A stretch of DNA of 64,000 bases from Choanephora cucurbitarum (taxonomy: Eukaryota; Mucoromycota; Mucoromycetes; Mucorales; Choanephoraceae), in NCBI GenBank assembly GCA_025331435.1, contig JAIWNI010000024.1:1-64000 (forward strand). Reading direction: 5' to 3'. Shown here in pieces: positions 24,899 through 35,900 of the stretch (position 1 is the stretch's first letter; every line of letters begins with the position of its first letter). Both the position numbers and the translations under genes were made by a program. The notes under the pieces are model-generated. The model did not search any database. It saw only the letters and a list, made by a program, of their open reading frames with translations, and was not told the origin of the DNA.

Positions 24899-25957
24899 TT
24901 ATTGGCATGGCTTACTCAGTAATTCATAATCAAACTTTTTTGCTTTATATAATGGCAAACAAGCGCTGGGCGAGATTTCATCCAACTTGAATCTATCATT
25001 CATTCTCAGTAACTCATGGTTCTTCTCTTTTAGTTGAACTTACCCCAATTTCTCAGTATAAAATCGGAAAGCACCTTGATTTGCTAATACCAATCTTATC
25101 TGTTAGAGAGGAAGAAAGTACATTCTACTGACTGCATTTACCTTTGAAAACAGTAAGCATAACTTTATCCATTTTCCAGTAGCAGCCAATCTCCCATAAC
25201 AAGTTCATCAAGTATTCACCTAAACCCTTACTACGAGCATGAGGTTCTAATTGAATTTCAAAACTAAAGAGATTGAATTAACTATTTTGTTATTTTCTTT
25301 TTTGAGTTTATCTGATTTATACCAGTAAGCTGTATTAGCCATGATATCATCGTCCATTGTTTCCTCTTGAAGTAACTGAAATGACAGAAAGCCTTTGAGA
25401 TCAGATGGATTTGTCCTGGATCTAGCGATCAAGTAGCGCGTACGAGACTCAAGCATTTCTTTACGTTTATGAGTATCATCCCAACCCATCTGAGATTGGA
25501 CATACCTAAAGATGTATCGGTCAGAAAAAAAAATGAATTAAACTTTGTTATAGTTACAAATTATGCAAATTAGATTTGACAAGCTGAAAAGTCCACTCAT
25601 GCAATTCACTAGGTAAATCATCTACGTGATAATAGTCAATAATAAGGTCGAATTCATCACTACAAAAATGTGAATGAGTTTTTTGAATAGCATAGTTGCC
25701 ATAGCCCATGAACTCACGAGAGACAATAAGTCAGCGGTTGATCTAAGAAACGAACAAGACAACGCTCCTATCCATTCCAAAAAAAAAAATGACTTTATTT
25801 AGAAAAAGAGTGGAGAAACAAAGCAAATAAGAACCTCATTCGCTTTTTCTAATAATGCATTTGGTGTCGTCTAATTATTATTATTTTTTAAATTAAGCAC
25901 TGAAAATCGAGATTTTTTTTGTGTGTATGTATCTATTTGTACCTCATGAAATGGCAT
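24899..25957 (-). CDS. NAT4: N-alpha-acetyltransferase NatD (NAA40/Nat4)
   Basis: GNAT-fold enzyme that acetylates the N-terminal serine of histones H4 and H2A. Eight exons (25957-25943, 25870-25835, 25767-25718, 25659-25558, 25505-25323, 25263-25142, 25083-25044, 24992-24899) give 213 residues, close to the family's usual size. Family segments are MGWDDTHKRKEMLES, RYLIARS, CFEIQLEPHARSKGLGEYLM (acetyl-CoA loop R-x-K-G-L-G), KVMLTVFK|ANQGAFRFYTEKLG and the terminal SPSACLPLYKAKKFDYELLS. Several exons are tiny (5, 12 and about 13 codons), so simple open-frame searches miss this gene. For the seventh exon the acceptor GGTATTAG was chosen over an upstream CAG because only it keeps the VFK-ANQGAFRFY match. 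The exon 2 donor (GTTCTT) is weak. Confidence 0.87.
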
Positions 25958-26089
25958 GTTTTAAGTGGTTAAAACAAAAGAAAGAGAGAAAAAGAAAAAG
26001 AGATAAACGAGAAAGCAAAATAATTTAAAAATCACAGTGACGCTCTTTTTTTTATTCCCTTTTTCTTTCTTTTAAACTAATAAATTAGG

Positions 26090-26680
26090 ATGGCTACTGC
26101 TTATATTCAACCTGAAGTGAGCATCTCTAGTGATGGCGACAAGATTCTCTGTAATGAACACGGCCTTGAAAAGTGCACAAAGTGTCAAGTAGACTGGACA
26201 GAACACAACCTGTTGGCATCTACACTCAAACAAGTCAAAGACTTACCACCTCCTAACGCACCCAACCCTACCCGTAACGCTCAAGTCACTCGTCTTAAAG
26301 AAGAAGGCAACAAGCACTTCAAGCAAAACAACTTCCCTGAAGCTATCCGTTTCTATACCATGGCTGTCGACCTCTCTTGGTCACGTCCTCTTTGGGAGCC
26401 TTTGGCCTTTCAATATGTCAAGGAAGAATTAGCACCTGTCTTGAGTAACCGATCCGCTGCTTATTTGTCTTTAAAGAATTATGTAGAAGCTTATGTTGAT
26501 GCAGAGATGGTTACTCGCCTCAAGCGTGAATGGAGCAAAGGTTGGTTTAGAAAGGGTAAAGCTTTAGTGGGTTTAGCAAGAATTGAAGAAGCAGCTGAAG
26601 CTTTCCAAACTGGTTTAAGATTTGATCATGAAAGTGAAGAACTCAAGAAGGCATTGACTGAAATTGGCTATGATTTATAA
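26090..26680 (+). CDS. SEC72: Translocation protein Sec72
   Basis: Cytosolic TPR subunit of the fungal Sec62/Sec63 post-translational translocon at the ER, which receives Hsp70/Hsp90-bound precursors. Intronless, 196 residues, nearly the same length as yeast Sec72. The N-terminus has the conserved small Cys/His patch LCNEHGLEKCTKCQVDW (about residues 20-37). A TPR block follows (LKEEGNKHFKQNNFPEAIRF, then LSNRSAAYLSLKNYVEAY and GWFRKGKALVGLARIEEA), with the Asn/Lys/Arg carboxylate-clamp-like positions. There is no membrane segment, as expected. It is convergent with NSP1; the two stops are 31 bp apart. The ATG follows a T/C-rich leader. Confidence 0.9.
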   Translation: MATAYIQPEVSISSDGDKILCNEHGLEKCTKCQVDWTEHNLLASTLKQVKDLPPPNAPNPTRNAQVTRLKEEGNKHFKQNNFPEAIRFYTMAVDLSWSRPLWEPLAFQYVKEELAPVLSNRSAAYLSLKNYVEAYVDAEMVTRLKREWSKGWFRKGKALVGLARIEEAAEAFQTGLRFDHESEELKKALTEIGYDL

Positions 26681-26711
26681 TAATATAATAAAACAGTGCG
26701 TTTTTTTTTCT

Positions 26712-28688
26712 TTATTTACGTAAAGAAGGCTCTTGGTCTCTCACAACTTCTTCTTGTAGTTTGGTAACTTCTTGAATCTTGTTTTCTAACTTCATAGAAT
26801 GAGTATCGATCCATTGCAAAGAAGACAAGTGAGCATTTAGGATTTGAACAATCTGTCCAACCTATACATAGAGTTAGTAAATCCTAAGCAGTTTTTTTTT
26901 CTGAACTTACAGTGTCATCTTCATCTGTTGTCATTTGCTTAGCGTTACCCATCTTATTGATCTCTTCAACCATGATATTCAGATTTCTACTGACATCATC
27001 CAATTGACTGTTCAGACTTTCAGCTAAACCATAGGCCTTCTCTCTTTGTACATCAGCAGGTTGCATAGGTTGTTGAAGGTTATTTTCATCAAAGATTTCC
27101 TTAATTTGTTTTTCATAATTATCCAGAATAGAGTTGATTTCTTCTTGCTGTGCGCTGATATAAGTCAAGTTTTGTTCAATTTCGCGTTGAGTAACTTCAA
27201 CTTTAGTGACATTATCATGCAAATTGGAAATCTAACAAAGTATTAATATCAGCAAACAAATCACCAAGGTAGGTACTCACCTTGTTGCCATTTTCAATCA
27301 ATTGTTGATCCCATTGAGCCACTTGACTAGCTTGTTTGTGGAATTCTGTTGTTTGCTTTTCTAATTCTTTAGTCCACATGTTGAGCACATCTTCCATTGA
27401 TTTGTTCTTTAGTGTAGATGGTGTAGGGACAGAAGTTGGTTTAGCAGGTGTTGCTGTTGGCTGTGTAGCTAAACTAGAGCTGGCACCAGGTGTTGTTGTG
27501 GTAGCAGCAGGTGCGGTAGTAGCTATCACAAGAGAGTATTAATTGTACAGTTCATTCTTCATGTTTTTCTTTATCTTCAATATACCTGCTGGTTTTTGTC
27601 CAAATCCACCAAATGATAATGAGCTACCGGCAGTAGAAGTGGCAGGTGTTGGAGCAGTAGTAGATGTGCCGAATGAAAGTGTAGGTTTGGAAGTGGTTGT
27701 GGTTGTACTGGTACCGAATCCTCCAAGACTAGGTGTTGATGTAGGAGCAGGTGTACCAAAACCAGTAGCAGCAGTAGAAGCAGCAGGTGTAGAAGTGGCA
27801 CCAAAGCCGCCAAATCCACCGGTAGCAGGTGCTGTGGAAGTAGTAGAAGCAGCAGGTGTAGAAGTGGCACCAAAACCGCCAAATCCACCGGTAGCAGCAG
27901 GTGTTGTTGTTGCAGGCTTAGAAGCGCCGAATCCACCAAATCCGCCTAATCCACCAGTAGCAGGTGCTGTGGAAGTAGTAGAAGCAGCAGGTGTAGATGT
28001 AGCACCAAACCCACCGAATCCACCTAATCCACCAGTTGCAGGTGTAGAAGTAGCGGGAGCAGTGGATGTAGAGGTAGCACCGAATCCGCCAAATCCACCA
28101 GTAGCAGGTGCTGTAGAAGTAGCAGGTGTAGTGCCAAATCCACCAAAACCGCCAGTTGAGGCAGCAGGAGCAGCAGGTGTAGAGGTAGTACCAAAACCGC
28201 CAAAACCGCCGGTAGCAGGTGCTGTGGAAGCAGCAGGAGTGGAAGCACCAAAGCCGCCAAAACCGCCAGTAGAGGCAGCGGGTGTAGAGGTGGCACCAAA
28301 ACCACCAAATCCACTAGTAGAGGCAGCAGGTGTTGAAGTGGCAGGTGTAGCGCCAAATCCACCAAAACCGCCAGCTGCTGGAGCAGCAGGTGTAGAGGTG
28401 GCACCAAATCCTCCAAATCCACCGGTAGCAGCAGGTGTTGAGCCACTAGCACCGAATGCAGGTGTTGTAGAAGCGTCTAAAACATACATATGTCAGTTCC
28501 ATTATCTTTATTTCTCTCTCTTTTCCTCGCGTCTAAACGTACTGGAGCTTCCAAAACCAAAACCTGTTGCTGGTTTATTTGTATTTGTATTTCCGAAGTT
28601 GAAAGCTATTGCAAAGAAAAACAAATCAAAGTTGTCAGTTTGGTCCAGTTAGAGTTGTAATGAAATTTATTTAGGTATGCATACACAT
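26712..28688 (-). CDS. NSP1: FG nucleoporin Nsp1 (Nup62 homologue)
   Basis: Central-channel nucleoporin. Exons 28688-28685, 28605-28543, 28476-27586, 27522-27281, 27231-26911 and 26861-26712 give 556 residues. The coding start is a 4-nt exon (ATG plus one T) that splices to give MSFNFGNTNTNKPA, matching the usual Nsp1/Nup62 start. Residues about 25-310 are a repetitive GGFGGFGA / TSTPAAS array typical of cohesive FG domains. From about residue 335 on is the Nsp1 C-terminal coiled coil (SMEDVLNMWTKELEKQTTEF, QVAQWDQQLIENGNK, then the INSILDNYEKQIKEIF helix) that assembles with Nup57 and Nup49. It ends QEVTKLQEEVVRDQ. The internal repeats make the reverse strand look open as well, but that frame is only a shadow. 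Confidence 0.92.
27600..28440 (-). repeat. FG-repeat coding array (GGFGGFG units)
   Basis: Tandem imperfect repeats of about 45-75 bp within NSP1, encoding GGFGGFGA separated by Ser/Thr/Pro/Ala linkers. High local identity between units makes length change by recombination likely. Confidence 0.9.
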
Positions 28689-31349
28689 GGCCTTTATAGA
28701 GATCTCTTCTGTTTGTATTTAATAAAGCGAATAGATTATCAGAAAGAAAAGATAAAGCACCTTTTGTCTTTTTTTATTAAGAAAAAAATATATAAATTGA
28801 GAAAGAGAAACGCGTAGATTGAGATAGGTAAAAGAAAAAATAGGTGTCCGTGTGACGTCGTCGTGACTTGGTTGAGCGCGATGCATCTTTGGGAAAGACA
28901 ACCTCTTCAATCTTAACAAGTTGAAAAGGTCAAATAACTCAAGCGAACTACTTTGCGAATCACTCAACATTAGAATTGATGTATCAAGCAGCCGCTATTT
29001 TTACTTTAACACAGTCAACCTCTTATCATGTTCAAAAATGATAAATTACACATCAAAAGCCATCTTGCAAAGCTTTGTTCGTAAGCAAGATAATTCTTCA
29101 TTTGATGGCCTGCTTATTTCCCTTCTTTTCTTGTCGAGTACTAATGGTGTACTCGCCAAAGGGATACACTATCAAGTTGAATAGTCGAACTAAGCATTTT
29201 GCCTGAGTAATATGATAAAAACTTTTAAGGAGCACCTTGTCAAAGTCCTCAATTCTTATTCAACAGGCCAGGATGATTCATTACTTCAACCAACAGATAC
29301 ATACGCTTGATAATTTTTGATTTTGACTTTTAAAATATAATGTATCTGCACATGCAACTTCATCAAAACCCTCGATCACGGCCAGGAGCATTATCTTTTC
29401 GTAGAATAAGCTTAGTCAATCAAAAAGCAAGCAAGTTTATATATGCCTATATAGAATTCTGGGGTTTCCCGCTTTACGAAACAGAAACCAGTTCTAAGAA
29501 TTGTATGTCATTACTGATACGCATCTTGATAGCATCAGGCTCGACGGATCCAATTTAGCATTGACATGGACAAAAGTATGATAATAGTTTTGCTTTGGAT
29601 TAACATAGAGGGCTTCTTACCTATGAATTTATTTTATATAAGAATCAAAAGATAGAGCGTTACTAAAGCTATAATGGCTAATCAGGGTTTAGTCCTTTAC
29701 TGTTAAAGTGTGAAAACTTACCGTTGCCATTCATAAATGCAACAAAAAAGCAAATAACTGATATGATCGCCTTAGACCCAAAAAGTTAATTCAGACAAAG
29801 CTTGGTTATGTTACAACAATTCATAGAATGTCAGAAGCTAAATCAATTTTAGCAAGATTTTATATACTATGCAACTTGCATTTTAGATGAACGAGACAAT
29901 TCTACAATAACAGTGCATATAAGATTCGCGGGAGTGCTGATATACATACAAAGTTGTCCTGTTTCTGATCGAGATCCATACGAGAATATGTAAGATCTTT
30001 TGATACTGGATAGACCATGAATGGTTTTGTGCCATTTATGTGTTTTGTCTTTATTTTGGAGTTTTTCAGTTCTGACATTAAAAAAAAAAAGAGCTGCATG
30101 AATCTTTGACTCAATAATGAAAATACTAAGTGATCGGCTTAGAACGTATGCTATGCCAACTGGCTTGTAGCTATCTTGTTTGTTATAGGCACTATGAATA
30201 CAGGTAGCTAGATTAAGCTAATTGGGGGGTTTTTGTAACAACTTTTTTTTTGTCCAGTAAGAGTACTAAGTGTATATTCAATACGCTCTATATTTTTTAT
30301 GCTTCGCCTTCTATATTCGACTACTCAACTTGAAAGGAAACTTTGCCATCAGGAGCAAAGGTGTATAATTGAAGCATAAGAAATAACTCCTAGTTGTTAT
30401 CTAACTTGATCGACAGAATAAAAGCAAATTGGTGTAAAAAACAAAACTTAATGTTAAAGATATCATTGTTTAGACATGCTATCAAATCAATGTTTCGCAA
30501 ATTTGTGCGTACTATTTTTGGTATCTCAACACATTCAAAGTAAAGTTGTGTCGAGAAAAGGAAGCTAATATAGGAAGAAGTCGATAAATCCCTTTTTTTT
30601 CGGAAGACATAACTGTAGTGTTAATCTGAGACTCAAGGCATTGATGAGGATGATAGTAATTACTTTACTCTTTCGAAAAAAAAACCATTTGCGCTGTTCA
30701 CCAACATGTGAACTAAAATGGCAGCCTTCTGTACAAAAAAGAAAAGAGAAAAAGGAGCAAAATGCACACAAATAATTCTTCACTCAAAAGAACGTGACCG
30801 TTCTTAGTTTCTGGTTTGCCTCTGTTTGCTGAACATTGGGAATGAAACCGTTGTATTTCCCAGTAATTTCCGTAAAAGGTGTGAAAATTGCCAAGAAAAG
30901 AAAACCAAGCCATATCAGACCTGTGCTTTCTTTTTAACCCAAAGCTTAAATACTATAAAGTTTAAGTCTTCAATAAAAAGTCTTTTTTGATCTATCTCAA
31001 TGTCTCTTTTGACAGATGCTTTATTAAGTATAATTACTAAAACCAGTTTTCCTTCTGCATGTATGATAGTATATTAAACAAGAAAGGATCGCACTTTCAC
31101 TTTCTCTTCAATATCATCTCGTTGCTTTTACAGAGAAAAGCGAATTACACTCATGACTATGAGAGAAGGAAAAATATCGAATGAATTATCGCAATCAGAT
31201 CAATAAATGTATGATAAACCCTTATGTCATTTTTCTCACCGAGAACAAATGGGTGTACAGAGGCGTCATGCAATTCTTTTAAAAGTCTCTCTGGCTTTTT
31301 TTTATCTCCCTTTTTTTCTCTCTTTTTTTTTCATTTTAATAATACAACT
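28689..31349. other. Gene-poor intergenic region
   Basis: About 2.65 kb between the divergent NSP1 (-) and MADS-box (+) genes. Only short unrelated frames occur, e.g. 72 codons at 29340-29558 (+). The last 100 bases before 31350 form a T/C-rich leader. No RNA gene or repeat family was recognised. Confidence 0.5.
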
Positions 31350-32002
31350 ATGCAGTCTAGTTACTATCAATTACCGTTACAGCAACAGCAACCGCAACAA
31401 CAATATATGGTGCAGCCTCCTTTAACAAATGATACCGCTTCTGCATCCATTTTGGAAGAAGGGGATTCAGATGAAAGTGCTCAGCCTGACAAACGATCAG
31501 GCAGAAGGAAAATCAAGATTGAGTATATAAACGATAAATCAAGAAGACATATTACCTTTTCGAAGCGAAAGGCCGGCATTATGAAAAAGGCATAGTGATT
31601 GTTTTTTATTTACTTGAATCAATTTAGCTTATGATTTAATTTTTAGGCATATGAACTAAGTACACTGACAGGCACTCAAGTTTTACTTCTTGTGGTTTCT
31701 GAAACAGGATTAGTCTATACCTTCACCACGCCTAAGCTACAGCCACTTGTAACAAAACCTGAAGGCAAAAACCTGATTCAATCATGCCTCAATGCACCTG
31801 ATCCAATGGAGAATGTCCAGTCTATGGATTCAACGCAGTCGTCTAGATCTGCTGCTACAAAAGATAGTACTAATTCCACTACTACTTCTACTACTTCTAC
31901 TGCTACTGCTGTTTCTCCAAACATGGTAAGTCGCTTTTAGCTAAACATTGACGATGAGAGTAAATGAGTGTGATTGAAGAGAAAAAGTGTGTGTGCTCAT
32001 GT

Positions 32003-32081
<79 letters not shown>

Positions 32082-32515
32082 AACATGTTCCATTGAAAGA
32101 AAGGAATAGAAGCAAATACACGATTCGTACTTGGTATATGCTAATACTTTGGAACAATTAGCAAGGTGCTTATTACGGTCAAAACACTTCGTCACTTGAT
32201 ACCACTTACAACGAAGACAAGAAGGTAAACGTAATTTATTCAAATCTAAAACAGTAATTTTTTTCTTACAAAATTATGTTTTAGAAATACAACTTAATGG
32301 GAGTAGCTGATCCTTCCTTAATGATGAACCATTCCACAAGTCCTCAGCAACAAACACATCGAATTACACCAGATTATGGCTCAATGACATACCCAAACTA
32401 TCCTAACACAACGCCGGCTGCAAGTACATTGTACTACAATTTGCCTGATAACAATGCTGACGAAAATAGATTTTGGCCAAATAGACATCAAGACCATGTC
32501 TCTTTAAAGAGATAA
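31350..32515 (+). CDS. mcm1: MADS-box transcription factor, SRF/Mcm1 type
   Basis: Sequence-specific DNA-binding regulator of the type I (SRF-like) MADS family. Exons 31350-31589, 31647-31925, 32162-32224 and 32285-32515 give 270 residues. After a Gln-rich start, the MADS box spans about residues 51-107: GRRKIKIEYINDKSRRHITF, SKRKAGIMKK, then AYELSTLTGTQVLLLVVSE and GLVYTFTTPKLQPLV. The KIKIEYI and VYTFTTPKLQP signatures mark it as SRF/Mcm1 rather than Mef2. The tail is Ser/Thr-rich and then Pro/Asn/Tyr-rich. The first intron, which interrupts the MADS box, appears to be GC-AG, because the only in-frame junction is AAG|GCATAG...TTTTAG|GCATAT. The second intron carries a long GT microsatellite. 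An orthologue of yeast Mcm1 is probable but not proven. Confidence 0.87.
32009..32078. repeat. (GT)35 microsatellite
   Basis: Seventy uninterrupted bases of GT dinucleotides within the second intron of the MADS-box gene, preceded by shorter interrupted GT blocks from about 31986. Confidence 0.97.
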
Positions 32516-32931
32516 TCTGTCTTATTGTAACTCTCATATTTCTATAGCCTAACTAAATATATACGATTTCCCTTATTTCTTTGTTTTGAAACGGTTTTCT
32601 GCTTCTCTTTTTGTTTTGTTTTCATAATGAGCTGATTTTTGCAGAAAGCCACATTCGTGACACTTGTAACACCATGATTGTTTCTCACCATCCATTCGAT
32701 CTCAAAAGAAGATCCCTTTTGTCGTTTTTGTCAATTGTTTTTATATAGCAACTTTTTGTTTTCAACTCTAGTCATATCTGTATTAAGGTCTGCCTAGAGT
32801 TTTTTTTAGGCAACAATGCATTACTTTTTTTGGTTAAGGTTATTATTTCATCACAAACAACATTAAAATAAGGTTTGTGAATTACTATAAAGTACCAGGA
32901 GTTTGGGTATCGTTGAGTTGCACAGTAACAT
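32516..32931. other. Intergenic region, convergent gene ends
   Basis: About 0.4 kb between the convergent MADS-box (+) and chitin synthase (-) genes. It is T-rich and contains no gene. Confidence 0.5.
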
Positions 32932-35900
32932 TTATTGATATTTTAAAGACTCTTCAATACAATAACTAATAAAGTCTTTTCTATAAGCCATGTTTATGCC
33001 AAAGTGCCTGCTTAATTGCTCTCTCACTTGCTTCTTCGTCATTGTCATGAGATCTGCTGTTGATGTAATACGTTGTACCTCCCTTCTTATTTCTTCATCA
33101 GTAGGTTGGTAGATCCCATCCATCATATTTGTGTAATCCATTGTATGTACAATTCCTTCGCTGTAAACAGAGGCAGGTGGCATTGGACTCGCCGTCATAT
33201 TGAAAACTGATGGCTGATTCAGGACAGTCAAGTTCTGATTTGAATAGCGGAAGCTTGCATTGTCCGCGCTGTACAGTCCAGAGGGCGCCATGGCCAATGG
33301 GATAAGATTAGACGTGCTCATATAGCCGTTGTTGAGAACTGGTATAGATCTACGAGTGGTAGAGGAAGTGATAGTAGTACCTTTTGACCCAGTTGAACCG
33401 GCTTCCCAAAGCTCGTTTTCATGGTCACACCACTTCTTGAGCGGTATTGTTTTGGGATCGAATTTGCCTTCGTCTGCTGGTAATGCTTTCTTTTGTCCGT
33501 CTTCTCCCATCACAAGACGTGTGTTACCCCAAGAGAAATCATCAAAATGCCAGAAAGCATAGATAGGTATAAAGAAGGAAAAAAGCGGGATGGCTAATAT
33601 ATACACAATCATCCAACCAATATGTTCCCACTTGAAAAATAAAAATTAGCTCAAGCTTGCATCTGTTTGAAACTATAGTGGCTTACCTTTCTATGAATGA
33701 TGAAAATCAGTGCTTGCAAACCATACACACCACACAGTGTAATGATGGAAATAAAAGGTACTTGGCCTGCATTCGTAGCTAGTTTGTAGATAAGGAACCC
33801 TAGATAGCAAACGACTGCTGGCATCACTAATGTACTCAAGAGATCTAGAATAACAACAAACCGCATAGAGAAACAACAGAAACCACAAAGCTGAGGTAGA
33901 AATACAAGTTCTCCTAAATTATGAACTGTTGAATTGATCCATCGACGTCTTTGCGAGAGCAACACACTCCATGTATCAGGTGCATTTGTCAGACATCCAG
34001 CATCTGAAGTAAACTTAGTTTTGTGTGTTGGGAAATGTTTCAGGATGAGTGTAGTCAAGTAACGATCTTCACCTAAATGCAGCAGGTTCTTTTGGTGCAA
34101 CGTATCTACTCGATTTTCGGCATAATCATCAATGACCTGATTGCTGACTAACAAAGGCTGCTTCTTTCCTCCAGGAGAGCGAACACGATACATACAGAAA
34201 CAACCAGGTAAACAAGTGACGGAACCAAACAAAGACTCAAAGGCTTTTGAGAGAAAATGGGATATATAGTATTCGTAAACCTGAATCATGGTCACCCAAC
34301 TGTCCTTTTCATTAGCTAGTTTTGTTTCACCACATAGCCCAATAACCTTAGAATCATGAACAAAACAGGATACCATGCGATTGAGCGAGTCAGGAAGAAC
34401 TTCCGTATCTGCGTCTACCATCAACACGAATTCGTAAAAGTCAGGACTTACACCAATGACATTCTTAATTTGGTGATAAATCTCAAGTTCCATAGGCGTC
34501 ATGGGCGATTCAAAATGTACTTTGTTTAAGAACCGCATCAACACCATCTGCGAATCACGCTTTCCTCGGTTACCTGGTTTTTGATGTTCATGTGGAGCAC
34601 CCACCTTAACGACAACAACGTAAGGAACGACATGGCCAGAACATTCATAAAGACCAGAATAAATCTTAGCCGTATTATGTTGTTTCAGACCATCGCCCAA
34701 TGACAAGAAAGAAAGCGACTCAGGATCTACTTCTATGTTGACACCAAGGATATCTAATACAATGCGCGGAGTAGATCGGTCATTTCCACTACCAGTTACC
34801 ATACCATCGCAGACCAAGAATAAGAGTTTTCTCTTATCATCGTAACGTAAGACAGCAATTGAGTCAATAGTTTTCCTAAGAGATTCTTCGTTTTCGGTAT
34901 AACAAGGTACTTGGCAAACAATAAACTTGTCATAATCTTCAGGCTCTCTGGAAGTTCCCATTTGTAGTGCAGCCAAAAATTTGAAGAAGATGACAGCGCA
35001 AAGAAAACCTGTGATCAACAACAAGAAGTATTCGGAAAACTGACATTGAATAGACCTTCTTGTGTCGACTTTACCGACAAAGAACAAATTTCTTAAGCAT
35101 ACCAGCTGACGATTTCGCAGCTCTTCTGAAATAGGCAAGACGTCAAAGTGCTTTGAGATATCTGTGCCTGCTAATTGTCTAAATAGCTGAACGATACTGT
35201 TATCCATAAAGTTAAGATCAATGTTAGTGGGTAAAGCCATGCCTTCGGGTACACGGGGGGCTCTCCCACCCATAAGATAATTAGTAAGATCATACACGTC
35301 TCCATGTAAGATGGCCCAGCTTCGATGTGCAGTTGTGGATGAATCACCTGGATTACGCTCACCAGTAGCTTGACGTAAGATATCCGAAGGTTCATAGCCC
35401 ATAAATCCTAATCGATAATTTTTACGAAGATAAACCATTTGTTCAAAGTACCAGTCAGGCCGGTAATCATTAGTGAAGTACCGGAAATCATGATAGGCTG
35501 CATTCGTATCGGTTAGATTGACTTGAAAGTCTAATACAACTTCTTCAGAAACTCTGCCTGTGGTACCATCACAAAGAGCGGATACTTGTACAGGAAACAG
35601 GTTTGTTGCATCTTTGCCAGCGTATTCATAAATAGCACTGTCAGGGATGACCTCAGCAGCCCAATGATGGGGAGCAAATTTCGTTAGGTCAAAGACTTCC
35701 CCTCTAATGGCTACATAAGCACTGATTTTTTCGGATTTGCTTTGTAGTTCAGGGAGTGAGAAAACATCCTGATGAGGACAGATAAGTGGACCAAAAAAGA
35801 TAATAAATACAACCATCGCAGCCGACAAAAGGAAGATAAGCATACAAAGGGCCACCTTCTCTCTCCAGGCAAGGCGAACGTCTGCTCTTTCCATGCCTCC

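Noticed and set aside
27543..28652. Long open frame on the plus strand opposite NSP1 (Pro/Val/Ala repeats)
   Set aside because: It is the mirror of the FG-repeat coding sequence. The minus strand has the true Nsp1 domain order and splices.
31964..32243. Open frames made of Cys-Val or Thr-His repeats on both strands
   Set aside because: They are translations of the GT microsatellite in an intron.
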